64,000 nucleotides of DNA. It comes from Rhizosphaericola mali. GTDB lineage: Bacteria > Bacteroidota > Bacteroidia > Chitinophagales > Chitinophagaceae. Below are positions 1-8,498 of the stretch, piece after piece (the stretch's first letter is position 1; each line of letters begins with the position of its first letter). A program made the position numbers and the translations under genes. The DNA lies in assembly GCF_004337365.2 (NCBI RefSeq), contig NZ_CP044016.1, positions 4,321,507 to 4,385,506 on the forward strand, given 5' to 3'. The notes under the pieces were generated by a model that saw nothing but the letters and a program-made list of their open reading frames with translations, made no database searches and was not told where the DNA came from.

Positions 1-351
1 ATATAGCTGATCATCACTGATTACAAAAATACATTCTGATGCTACTTCATTGCTATGCATTTTGCTTTCTTGATTATTAATAGTTGTAAGCAAGTATTCT
101 TTCATAGAACGTTGCCAGTCCTTAGATATACTTGCGACGGCTATACTATCAATCGATTTATCGTGCATCCATGATTTTACGTAGAGTAATTTGTTATTTA
201 ACAAATCCTCTATATATACTGGGGCGTTTTTCTTCTCGTCTTCATAGTTAATACTATCGATAAAATCTGTTTTCAGTTTTTTGGATATATTTAACCATAA
301 TAGGCAAAGAATTATCAAAGCTACCCATAATATGAGTATCGTGTAATTCAT
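1..351 (-). CDS. hypothetical membrane-anchored protein, partial (C-terminus outside window)
   Basis: An uninterrupted reading frame runs from an ATG at 351 off the left edge, giving 117 codons with no stop. The first 20 or so residues are a hydrophobic stretch (NYTILILWVALIILCLLWL) that looks like a single membrane anchor. It is followed by a polar segment rich in Lys, Asp and Asn. I recognise no domain in the visible part. The gene lies 77 bp downstream of the cutC stop on the same strand, so the two may be cotranscribed. The product is unknown. Confidence 0.6.
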   Translation of the reverse strand, partial: MNYTILILWVALIILCLLWLNISKKLKTDFIDSINYEDEKKNAPVYIEDLLNNKLLYVKSWMHDKSIDSIAVASISKDWQRSMKEYLLTTINNQESKMHSNEVASECIFVISDDQLY

Positions 352-428
352 GGATATGATTTCAGAATTTTATTGAGATCTAAAATTCTAAAATCATGCC
401 AATAAATTATGCTTTAACTTAATATATA

Positions 429-1157
429 CTAATTTTTAAATGACTGTGTGATTTTTTTCATCGCAATTACTTCATTCTCATCCACTAAAGTTGAAGTAAG
501 ATTTTCATTCATTGATTCAACAATGAATTGCATTTTAGTAGTTGCTTCCATTCTTGCGGAAGAGTGACATTCAGAAGCACCGGTTTCCTCAAATAGAATT
601 GATAATTTTTGTGCACGTACGCCACTTCCTGGGAGAATGATGATGCGATTGTCCGCTTTTTTGATTAATTGCGTAATTAAAGGTAGCGCATCATTGACAT
701 TTGGTTTTTGACCACTTGTCAATATACGTTTACAACCAGTAGCAATTACATCTTCTAAAGATTGCAAAGGATCAATGCATCTATCAAATGCGCGGTGAAA
801 AGTGATTTCCATGTCTGCTGCTAAATCAACTAATTCTTTTGTACGAATGGTATCGATATGCCCATCGGCGTTCAATAATCCAATGACTGCACCCTTGAAG
901 CCAAGTGATTTGATCATAATAAGATCTTGTTTCATGACTTCAAATTCATCATCCGAATATAAAAAATCTCCACCTCTTGGGCGAATAATGGGAAATACCG
1001 GGATCTGTATTTTTTCAGAAATTGATTTTAGCGTTCCGTAGGATGGAGTCGTGCCGCCGTCAAACGGATTTTCACATAATTCTATTCTATCTGCGCCCGC
1101 AGATTGTGCTAGTAGTGCAGATTCTATATTAAAAACAGCAATTTCCAAAGTTTTCAT
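429..1157 (-). CDS. cutC: copper homeostasis protein CutC
   Basis: The 242-residue product matches the CutC family along its whole length. CutC is a cytoplasmic TIM-barrel protein linked genetically to copper tolerance, although its biochemical role remains unsettled. The family block RIELCENPFDGGTTPS is near residues 24-39, followed by ITFHRAFDR near 117-125 and LPGSGVRA near 174. The length is normal for bacterial CutC. The start is an ATG. The gene is divergent from the methyltransferase gene beginning at 1221, and the 63 bp between them must hold both promoters. Confidence 0.93.
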   Translation of the reverse strand: MKTLEIAVFNIESALLAQSAGADRIELCENPFDGGTTPSYGTLKSISEKIQIPVFPIIRPRGGDFLYSDDEFEVMKQDLIMIKSLGFKGAVIGLLNADGHIDTIRTKELVDLAADMEITFHRAFDRCIDPLQSLEDVIATGCKRILTSGQKPNVNDALPLITQLIKKADNRIIILPGSGVRAQKLSILFEETGASECHSSARMEATTKMQFIVESMNENLTSTLVDENEVIAMKKITQSFKN

Positions 1158-1220
1158 AAATGCGAATGTACATAGAAGAGAACTGCATTTTTTGTTTTAG
1201 GAGTTATATTTTTGCATACG

Positions 1221-2390
1221 ATGTATCCAAATAGATTTAACAGTTATTCCAATTCGGCACAGCATTTTATTGATAAATATGATGGTTCCTTGCCGTTTGC
1301 TCATTTTATAAAAGCGCAATTTGCAGAAAATAAAAAATACGGTAGCAAAGATCGCCGATGGATTGCCCATTTTTGTTATTGTTATTTTCGGGTGGCATCA
1401 GCACTACTCGGTTCGGAAAAGGAAATAGCTATTCGTATCGCCGTGTATTTGTGTTCGGATGATTTATCAGAATATGATGCAATTTTTGATAAACATTGGT
1501 TCGATGCGTCTAATCTAAATGAGCGAATTGAGATTATACAAAATCAGTTTCCTGCTTTTAATTGGGTACATAGTTTCCCATTCCTTGATAAATTGTCTGA
1601 CAAAATTGATAAAGAGACATTTCAAATATCTTTTTTGCAACAGCCGGATGTTTTTTTGCGTGTTCGTCCGCAAAAGTTGGAAATTGTCAAAAAGAAGCTA
1701 AAAAAAGTAGATTGGAATTATCATTGGGAAAATGAGTATTGTTTGCGTATTCCACCGAATATCAAAATTGAAGAATATTTTGAAATTAATAAAGAAGTTG
1801 TCGTGCAGGACTATATGTCACAATCCATTGCACAATATTTTCCGGATATACCTGTGAAATCTTATTTCGATTGTTGCGCGGCAAGTGGAGGTAAAGCAAT
1901 GCTTTTTCACGATTATTTTCCTGATGTTTTTTTAAATGTGACTGATATAAGATCCAGTATTTTAAATAATTTGAAAAAAAGATTTCATGAAGCAGGTATA
2001 ACGTTTTATACAGCTAATGTAATGGATATGGCAACTCCCATATCTAAGGATCCTAAACGAAAATTTGAGTTTGTATTGTGCGATGCTCCTTGTTCTGGCT
2101 CGGGCACATGGGCTAGAAGTCCAGAAAATTTGTCTTATTACACTCCTTCAGATATAGAAGAAAAGCATGCGTTGCAGGTTAAAATTGCGGACAATGCAAT
2201 TAGATATGTTCAAAATGGGGGATATTTGCTTTATATTACTTGTTCTGTATTTACTCAAGAAAATGAGAGTGTTGTATCTGAAATATTAAAGCGAAATAAT
2301 CATGTTGTTTTAGAAAAAACCGGTTATTTGTTTGGGGCAGGAAAACGTGCAGATACGATGTTTGCTACTTTATTCAAAGTGACTAATTAA
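1221..2390 (+). CDS. RsmB/NOP2/Sun-family RNA (cytosine-C5) methyltransferase
   Basis: The 389-residue product is a SAM-dependent RNA m5C methyltransferase of the NOL1/NOP2/Sun group. The SAM-binding loop CCAASGGK is at about residues 218-225, DAPCSGSGTW at 288-297 and ITCSVF at 319-324. The Cys residues in the PC and TC motifs (about 291 and 321) are the release and nucleophilic cysteines of this family. The N-terminal part corresponds to a NusB-like or RNA-binding region. A TTG at 1212 is in frame, but it lies inside a TATTTTTG element at 1207-1214 that fits the Bacteroidota -7 box, so the ATG at 1221 is preferred. The exact rRNA target cannot be read from sequence. Confidence 0.9.
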   Translation: MYPNRFNSYSNSAQHFIDKYDGSLPFAHFIKAQFAENKKYGSKDRRWIAHFCYCYFRVASALLGSEKEIAIRIAVYLCSDDLSEYDAIFDKHWFDASNLNERIEIIQNQFPAFNWVHSFPFLDKLSDKIDKETFQISFLQQPDVFLRVRPQKLEIVKKKLKKVDWNYHWENEYCLRIPPNIKIEEYFEINKEVVVQDYMSQSIAQYFPDIPVKSYFDCCAASGGKAMLFHDYFPDVFLNVTDIRSSILNNLKKRFHEAGITFYTANVMDMATPISKDPKRKFEFVLCDAPCSGSGTWARSPENLSYYTPSDIEEKHALQVKIADNAIRYVQNGGYLLYITCSVFTQENESVVSEILKRNNHVVLEKTGYLFGAGKRADTMFATLFKVTN

Positions 2391-2470
2391 TATATTTTTA
2401 AGTATTTAATTTTCTCTTGTAAGATCGAATTAAAAAGAATAAAGTATATTTAGATTAAAATGAGAGGCTT

Positions 2471-3109
2471 TTGGAAAGGAGAGTAAGTAAGAAAAATACC
2501 GATGATCTAAAGCTACGATCTACCAATATTTTTGTAGAATTTATTTGTAAAATAATTCAACCTTCTAATGAAGAATTGAAGGAGTTTATTGATAATATAC
2601 AGTTTTTAGAAGCGAAAAAGGGGGATTACTTGGCAGCGCCGGGGTACATATTTCAGGAATCGTTTTTTGTGACGAAAGGTTTTTTACGTGTTTTTCATAA
2701 AAGAGAAAAAGGTGATTTTACAATAGAATTTGCTTACAAAGGTCGATTTTCCTTTGACATGTCAAGTCATCTACAAAATGTGCCGACACAGTTTTACTAC
2801 CAAGCAATTACAGATTTGGAATATATCTCCATGTCCAAAAGTTTTGTATTTGATTTTTTGAAAAAATATGATAATTGGGAAACGCTTCGTCGACGGATTG
2901 TCGAGACGAGTTATGTTGCAAATATTAATCGACTATTTATTTTCCAAACAGAAGATTTATTATTGAGATATAAGAAATTTTTGGAGTTGGAAACAGATGA
3001 AATAAAAAATTTGCCGCAAATCTATATTGCATCTTATTTGGGGGTAAAACCACAAAGTTTGAGTAGGATTAAAGTAAAATTTCATGAATTGTATCATTCT
3101 AATAAATGA
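2471..3109 (+). CDS. Crp/Fnr-family transcriptional regulator (first of an overlapping pair)
   Basis: The 212-residue product has a cyclic-nucleotide-binding-type beta-roll (about residues 20-125) and a C-terminal helix-turn-helix with IASYLGVKPQSLSRIK near 187-202. That HTH form is typical of Bacteroidota Crp/Fnr proteins. No ATG is available: an ATG at 2460 runs into a stop after eight codons in another frame, so a TTG at 2471 is the likely start. The stop overlaps the start of the next gene by four bases (ATGA), which suggests translational coupling to a paralogue. The effector and target genes are unknown. Confidence 0.82.
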   Translation: MERRVSKKNTDDLKLRSTNIFVEFICKIIQPSNEELKEFIDNIQFLEAKKGDYLAAPGYIFQESFFVTKGFLRVFHKREKGDFTIEFAYKGRFSFDMSSHLQNVPTQFYYQAITDLEYISMSKSFVFDFLKKYDNWETLRRRIVETSYVANINRLFIFQTEDLLLRYKKFLELETDEIKNLPQIYIASYLGVKPQSLSRIKVKFHELYHSNK

Positions 3110-3723
3110 TGTTTATGCAAGTTATAGAGCCACAAGCAATACTTAAATTTCATTTGAGTCAAATCGCAATATTTACCGAAGAGGAATTGCGTCGAATGGA
3201 AAAAATTTTAAAGTTAGGTCATGCAAGGGCAGGACAACTACTTTATGCTCCTAAGGAAAAATTATCTACACTGGCTTGGTTGCCTATTTCTGGTATATTA
3301 AGGGGTTATAGGTATGTTGATTGTGTAGATCGTACTTTTTGTTTTTCCAATCCTTATTGTGCCTTTGGCAACGTTTATTATTATGTGACAGGATATTCTG
3401 ATGATGTATATATGGAAGCTGCAACAGATGTCATTTATATTTATTTTGATTATAAAGATTTAATAGCTTTAGAGAAAGAAATACCTAAAGTTGAAAAAAT
3501 TAGATCATATATCATAAAAATGACTAATATTTTTGTGACCAATATTCTGACAGATATGTGTACTAAAGATTTGAAAACTAGATATCTGGAATTAATTGAA
3601 AGAGAACCTATTTTATTTCAATTAATTCCTCAATATCAAATCGCATCTTATTTAGGAGTAGAACCACAAAGTCTAAGTCGATTGAAAGCTCAAATAAAAA
3701 AAGAAATGGTTATGGAAGTTTAA
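3106..3723 (+). CDS. Crp/Fnr-family transcriptional regulator (second of the pair)
   Basis: The 205-residue product is a paralogue of the preceding regulator. It has an N-terminal effector-binding beta-roll and ends with IASYLGVEPQSLSRLK, nearly the same recognition helix. The beta-roll lacks an obvious cAMP phosphate-binding RxxS motif. The start overlaps the upstream stop codon (ATGA). The 3' end overlaps the convergent gntK gene by 14 bp. The near-identical HTH motifs raise the possibility of a heterodimer or competition for one operator, which is inference. Confidence 0.85.
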   Translation: MMFMQVIEPQAILKFHLSQIAIFTEEELRRMEKILKLGHARAGQLLYAPKEKLSTLAWLPISGILRGYRYVDCVDRTFCFSNPYCAFGNVYYYVTGYSDDVYMEAATDVIYIYFDYKDLIALEKEIPKVEKIRSYIIKMTNIFVTNILTDMCTKDLKTRYLELIEREPILFQLIPQYQIASYLGVEPQSLSRLKAQIKKEMVMEV

Positions 3724-4213
3724 AGAGGTTGTCTAATCTTTCTTTTTCTCCTTTGCCAATGGGTAATATAGTCACATCTGATTCTTGATCCGTTGGCTCT
3801 TCCAATATATCAAATTGGCTTTGTAAAAGTGATTCGGGCATAAAATGACCTTTTCTAGCTTGCATCTGAGCCAATATTGCTCCGTAACTTCCTTTTAGAT
3901 AGATAAAATGAATAGAGGAAATCTCTCGTCGCAAGATCTCACGATATTTTAATTTTAGTGCGGAGCAAGCAATTACGATAGATTTATTTTTTGTCAAATA
4001 ATCGTTTGCCTCTTTACCTATTATTACAAACCATGGTTCACGATCTCCATCTGTGAGTGGAATACCTGCGGACATTTTTTCAATATTGGCTTCCGGATGC
4101 AGATCATCGCCATCTATAAAATCACATCCCAATATTTTTGCCGCATATTTTCCCATTGTAGTTTTACCTGAGCTAGAAACGCCCATTATGATATAACACT
4201 TGTTTTCCATCAT
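3710..4213 (-). CDS. gntK: gluconokinase
   Basis: The 167-residue product is a GntK-type gluconokinase, which phosphorylates D-gluconate to 6-phosphogluconate with ATP. The P-loop GVSSSGKTT is at residues 11-19. Other family blocks are FIDGDDLHP near 32-40, the LTDGDREPW region, ACSALKLKYRE near 92, and MQARKGHFMP near 125. The length is normal. No gluconate transporter or dehydratase lies beside it. A small gene follows upstream on the same strand with only a few bases between, so the two are probably one transcript. Confidence 0.93.
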   Translation of the reverse strand: MMENKCYIIMGVSSSGKTTMGKYAAKILGCDFIDGDDLHPEANIEKMSAGIPLTDGDREPWFVIIGKEANDYLTKNKSIVIACSALKLKYREILRREISSIHFIYLKGSYGAILAQMQARKGHFMPESLLQSQFDILEEPTDQESDVTILPIGKGEKERLDNLFKLP

Positions 4214-4217
4214 GAAT

Positions 4218-4502
4218 TTAAAGTATTTTTTTGACTAAATTTTCCCATTCTTTTTCTATTGAAATGTTGGGGTTGTTGCTATTAGCATTTGCGTACCAAT
4301 AATTGGCATTCCAAATATCACCTTCGATTTTATGCAATAAAGCGTGTATTAGTGCTGCATTTTTACTTGATAAATTTTGCACCATATCATGGGCTATATT
4401 CCATTGATCTTTACGAATCCACCACAAAGCCTGCAGCTCTGCGGAAAAATCTTCTGTGGGTTGATGATTATTTAAAGATTGTAAAAAAGAAGAAAAGTCC
4501 AT
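4218..4502 (-). CDS. small conserved hypothetical protein
   Basis: The 94-residue acidic protein is rich in Trp and His, with the segment ALWWIRKDQWNIAHDMVQ followed by HALLHKIEGDIWNANYWYANA. I have seen this pattern in small Bacteroidota proteins of unknown function. The frame stays open to an ATG at 4562, but that start would leave four bases before the argH start on the other strand and no promoter room. The ATG at 4502 fits the conserved core and restores a 64-bp divergent promoter region. The gene probably shares a transcript with gntK. Confidence 0.7.
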   Translation of the reverse strand: MDFSSFLQSLNNHQPTEDFSAELQALWWIRKDQWNIAHDMVQNLSSKNAALIHALLHKIEGDIWNANYWYANANSNNPNISIEKEWENLVKKIL

Positions 4503-4566
4503 TGCAATAATTTTTTCAGTTTCTTTGCACGTATTAGAATTTTTCAAAAGTACATAATCCATTACA

Positions 4567-5910
4567 ATGAAACTTTGGCAAAAGAATACGGATTCGTTAA
4601 AAGATGTTGAAATATTTACAGTTGGACGTGATCGTGAGTTTGATTTATTGCTCGCGCCATATGATGTCTTAGGTAATATGGCGCACGCTACTATGCTTGC
4701 ATCTATTGGCTTATTGACGGAATCGGAAAAGGATGATTTGTTGGCTGAATTGAAAAATATTTATGCGAAAACGCAATCTGAAGGTGATGATAAATTCACA
4801 ATTTCAGATGATGTAGAAGATGTACATTCTCAAATAGAATTTTTACTTACCCAAAAATTGGGCGATACCGGGAAAAAAATACATTCTGCAAGAAGTAGAA
4901 ATGATCAGGTTCTAGTAGATATCAAATTATTTTTACGTAGTGAAATTGAAAAAACGGTGAGTTCTGTTCAAACTTTATTCAAATTACTTATTGAAAAAAG
5001 TGAGCAATGGAAAAATGTATTGATGCCGGGCTATACACATTTGCAGATTGCGATGCCTTCTTCTTTTGGACTATGGTTAGGTGCATATGCGGAGAGTTTG
5101 GTAGATGATACTATTCAGTTGAAAGCTGCCTATAATATTGTAAACAAAAATCCTCTCGGTTCGGCTGCTGGCTATGGTTCTTCTTTTCCGATAAATCGTA
5201 CGATGACGACGGAATTATTGGGATTTGGAGATTTGAACTATAATGTAGTTTATGCACAAATGGGTAGAGGTAAAGCGGAAAGAATCACCGCGATGGCATT
5301 GGCAAATGTGGCAGATACTTTAGCTCGTTTTTCCATGGATGCTTGTATGTATTGCAATCAAAATTTCGATTTTATACATTTCCCTGCTGAATTAACTACA
5401 GGAAGTAGCATCATGCCGCATAAGAAAAATCCAGATGTATTCGAATTAGTCAGAGCACAATGTAATCGTATTAAGGCATTACCAAATGAGATTATGATGA
5501 TGACGACTAATCTTCCATTGGGATATAATCGAGATTTACAATTGTTGAAAGAACATCTTTTCCCTGCACTAACTATGTTAAGAAGTTGTATTGATATTGT
5601 TGAGTTGATGATCAATAATATGACCGTTCGCGATAATATTTTAAAAGAAGAAAAATATAAATACTTATTCAGTGTAGAAGAAGTGAATAAATTAGTATTG
5701 GAAGGCGTTCCATTCAGAGATGCGTACAAGCAAGTTGGTTTGTCTATAGAAAATGGAACTTTCAACTATGAAAATATTGAATTACATCACACCCACGAAG
5801 GTAGTTTAGGTAATCTTTGTAATGATAAAATCGAAACTACTATGTATAAAGTATTGGCTGGTTTTCATTTTGAAGATGCGCACAAGGCAATTGATAAATT
5901 AATACAATAA
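4567..5910 (+). CDS. argH: argininosuccinate lyase
   Basis: The 447-residue product catalyses the last step of arginine synthesis, splitting argininosuccinate into arginine and fumarate. It belongs to the fumarase/aspartase superfamily. SARSRNDQV is at 107-115, and the superfamily signature GSSIMPHKKNPD is at 279-290 and carries the catalytic Ser loop. MPGYTHLQ is near 153-160. The length is close to normal for the family. No other arginine genes are in this window. A strong hairpin terminator follows the stop. Confidence 0.96.
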   Translation: MKLWQKNTDSLKDVEIFTVGRDREFDLLLAPYDVLGNMAHATMLASIGLLTESEKDDLLAELKNIYAKTQSEGDDKFTISDDVEDVHSQIEFLLTQKLGDTGKKIHSARSRNDQVLVDIKLFLRSEIEKTVSSVQTLFKLLIEKSEQWKNVLMPGYTHLQIAMPSSFGLWLGAYAESLVDDTIQLKAAYNIVNKNPLGSAAGYGSSFPINRTMTTELLGFGDLNYNVVYAQMGRGKAERITAMALANVADTLARFSMDACMYCNQNFDFIHFPAELTTGSSIMPHKKNPDVFELVRAQCNRIKALPNEIMMMTTNLPLGYNRDLQLLKEHLFPALTMLRSCIDIVELMINNMTVRDNILKEEKYKYLFSVEEVNKLVLEGVPFRDAYKQVGLSIENGTFNYENIELHHTHEGSLGNLCNDKIETTMYKVLAGFHFEDAHKAIDKLIQ

Positions 5911-5929
5911 AAATATAGTTTACCTTATT

Positions 5930-5968
5930 AAAAACAGGTCTCTATCATTAGGATAGAGACCTGTTTTT
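5930..5968 (+). terminator. rho-independent terminator after argH
   Basis: A perfect 17-bp stem (5930-5946 with 5952-5968) has a 5-nt loop. The arms begin with an A-run and end with a T-run, so it can act in both directions. Confidence 0.85.
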
Positions 5969-6041
5969 ATTTTAATATATCTTATAGATTTTATCTATTC
6001 AAGTATAATATTTTCATTTTTATTATAAATATGTAGAACTA

Positions 6042-6049
6042 TACTTTTG
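6042..6049 (+). promoter_or_regulatory. candidate -7 element of katG
   Basis: TACTTTTG matches the Bacteroidota consensus TAnnTTTG and lies 26 bp before the katG start. I see no convincing -33 TTG at normal spacing, so the call rests on one element. Confidence 0.4.
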
Positions 6050-6075
6050 CTCTATAGAACAGATTTTAAGAAACA

Positions 6076-8376
6076 ATGAAGAAATTATTATTTGCGGTAG
6101 CAACTATAGTGAGTTGTACTAGTGTGTATGCTCAATCTAAAGGAAGTTATCATAACTCAAAATCAAAAAGTGAAACTATGAGTCAAGAACAAGATATTAC
6201 AAAATGCCCATTTTTAAATGGCGAAATGGATGTAGATGCAACAAGCCACGGCACTAAAAGTAAGGACTGGTGGCCAAATGAATTGACTTTAGACATATTA
6301 CGTCAACAATCAGAATTGTCAGATCCATTAGATCCTAATTTTAATTACGCTGCGGCATTCAAAACTTTGGATTTAAAAGAAGTAAAAAAAGATATTGATC
6401 ATGTATTAACTGATTCTAAATCATGGTGGCCTGCAGACTTTGGTAACTATGGACCTTTCTTTATCAGAATGGCATGGCATAGTGCGGGCACTTATAGAAT
6501 TCAAGATGGTAAAGGTGGTGCTGGTCGTGGTCAACAAAGATTTGAACCGTTGAATAGCTGGCCAGATAATGCCAACCTGGATAAGGCGCGTAGACTATTG
6601 TGGCCAGTAAAACAAAAATATGGTCAAAAATTGTCTTGGGCTGACTTGATTGTGCTTGCTGGTAATGTTGCTTTAGAAAATATGGGATTCAAAACCATTG
6701 GATTTGGTGGTGGACGTGCAGATGTATGGGAAGCGGATAAGGATATTTATTGGGGTAATGAAAAAACTTGGTTGGCGCATCGTAATCCTGAATGTTTGGC
6801 TAATCCTTTAGCTGCAACAGAAATGGGATTGATTTATGTAAATCCAGAAGGTCCAAATAAAGATGCAGATCCATTAACTGCGGCAGCTGCCATCAGGAAG
6901 ACTTTCGGAAATATGGGAATGGATGACGAAGAAACCGTTGCTTTAATTGCCGGAGGTCATAGTTTTGGTAAAACGCATGGTGCTGCAGACGCTGCTCATG
7001 TCGGACCAGAACCTGCTGCTGCTGGATTAGAATCTCAAGGGTTAGGATGGAAAAGCAATTATGCTACAGGTAGTGGAAAAGATGCGATTACTTCTGGTTT
7101 GGAAGTAACTTGGACAACAACACCAACTAAGTTTAGTAATGGTTTTTTCCATAGTTTATTTGAAAATGAATGGGTGTTAACAAAAAGTCCGGCTGGTGCA
7201 CTTCAATACGTCGCAAAAGATTCTAAATTAATGGTTCCTGATGCTTTTGATAAATCAAAATCCCATAAGCCAACTATGTTGACAACCGATTTGTCTTTGC
7301 GTTATGATTCCAACTATGCTAAAATTTCTCGTAGATTTTTGGAACATCCGGACGAATTTGCTATTGCTTTTGCAAAAGCTTGGTTCAAGTTGACACACCG
7401 TGATATGGGGCCAAAGTCAAGATATTTGGGTGATGAAGTACCAACAGAAGATTTTATCTGGCAAGATCCCATTCTGAAAGCGGACTATAAAATTTTGGAT
7501 AGCCATGATGTAGATCAATTGAAAGAAAAAATTGCTGCTTCTGATTTAACTATAACAGAATTGGTAAAAACGGCTTGGGCTTCTGCTTCTACTTATAGAA
7601 CGAGTGATAAGCGGGGGGGGGCAAACGGAGCGCATATTCAGTTAGCACCAGAAACGAACTGGGCAGTAAACAACCCTGAAGAATTGAATAGTGTTTTGAA
7701 TAAATTAAAGCAAATTCAAACTGAATTTAACCATAGTTTGTCTGATGGTAAAAAAGTAAGTTTGGCTGATTTGATAGTCATTGGTGGTAGTGTTGGTATA
7801 GAAAAAGCTGCAAATGCTGCAGGTGAAAAAATTGTTGTTCCTGTGACTTTAGGAAGAACGGATGCTTTACAATCTGAAACGGATCTTCATTCATTTAGTT
7901 ATTTAGAACCTATAGCAGATGGTTTCCGTAACTATGTGAATATCAAAAGAATGAATGCAAATGTGGAAGAACTATTGGTGGAAAAAGCACAACAATTGAC
8001 TTTGACTGCTCCAGAAATGACGGTTCTTGTTGGTGGATTGCGTGTTATTGGAACAAATTATGATAATTCAAATATTGGCGTATTTACCAATCGTAAAGGA
8101 CAATTGACCAATGATTTCTTTGTCAATTTGTTAGATATGCAAACAAAATGGGAACCAAAAGATCCAGTAAATCAATATTTCGAAGGTTATGATTTGAATA
8201 CAGGTGCGCGCAAATGGGGTGCAACTAGAGCGGATTTGGTTTTTGGATCACAATCTGAGTTACGTGCAATAGCGGAAGTTTATGCAAGTAGCGATGCTCA
8301 GCAAAAGTTCGTTAACGACTTCGTAAAAGCTTGGGTAAAAGTGATGAATTTAGATCGTTTTGATCTTAAAAAATAG
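6076..8376 (+). CDS. katG: catalase-peroxidase KatG with signal peptide
   Basis: The 766-residue bifunctional haem enzyme detoxifies hydrogen peroxide. The distal motif [11 protein letters not shown] is at 131-141, with catalytic Arg131, Trp134 and His135. The adduct Tyr lies in [10 protein letters not shown] and the Met in the NMGMDDEE segment. The proximal His is in [10 protein letters not shown] near 293. The inactive C-terminal duplicate follows from about residue 450. Residues 1-19 form a signal peptide ending VYA before Gln20, so the enzyme is probably periplasmic, whereas most KatG proteins are cytoplasmic. A run of nine G at 7613-7621 sits in frame at about codons 513-515. Confidence 0.96.
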   Translation: MKKLLFAVATIVSCTSVYAQSKGSYHNSKSKSETMSQEQDITKCPFLNGEMDVDATSHGTKSKDWWPNELTLDILRQQSELSDPLDPNFNYAAAFKTLDLKEVKKDIDHVLTDSKSWWPADFGNYGPFFIRMAWHSAGTYRIQDGKGGAGRGQQRFEPLNSWPDNANLDKARRLLWPVKQKYGQKLSWADLIVLAGNVALENMGFKTIGFGGGRADVWEADKDIYWGNEKTWLAHRNPECLANPLAATEMGLIYVNPEGPNKDADPLTAAAAIRKTFGNMGMDDEETVALIAGGHSFGKTHGAADAAHVGPEPAAAGLESQGLGWKSNYATGSGKDAITSGLEVTWTTTPTKFSNGFFHSLFENEWVLTKSPAGALQYVAKDSKLMVPDAFDKSKSHKPTMLTTDLSLRYDSNYAKISRRFLEHPDEFAIAFAKAWFKLTHRDMGPKSRYLGDEVPTEDFIWQDPILKADYKILDSHDVDQLKEKIAASDLTITELVKTAWASASTYRTSDKRGGANGAHIQLAPETNWAVNNPEELNSVLNKLKQIQTEFNHSLSDGKKVSLADLIVIGGSVGIEKAANAAGEKIVVPVTLGRTDALQSETDLHSFSYLEPIADGFRNYVNIKRMNANVEELLVEKAQQLTLTAPEMTVLVGGLRVIGTNYDNSNIGVFTNRKGQLTNDFFVNLLDMQTKWEPKDPVNQYFEGYDLNTGARKWGATRADLVFGSQSELRAIAEVYASSDAQQKFVNDFVKAWVKVMNLDRFDLKK

Positions 8377-8404
8377 GTGTAGTTTTCGATGATGAACAGA
8401 CGGT

Positions 8405-8433
8405 GGAGGCTCTTTTTAGAGTCTCCTTTTTTT
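8405..8433 (+). terminator. terminator after katG
   Basis: A 9-bp stem with one G-T pair (8405-8413 with 8418-8426) and a 4-nt loop is followed by seven T. It lies 28 bp past the katG stop. Confidence 0.8.
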
Positions 8434-8498
8434 ATTTATAAAAACATAAATTTTAATCGAAAATCTATTTTTCCTGCTTCTTTGTTACCTTAGCTTTT

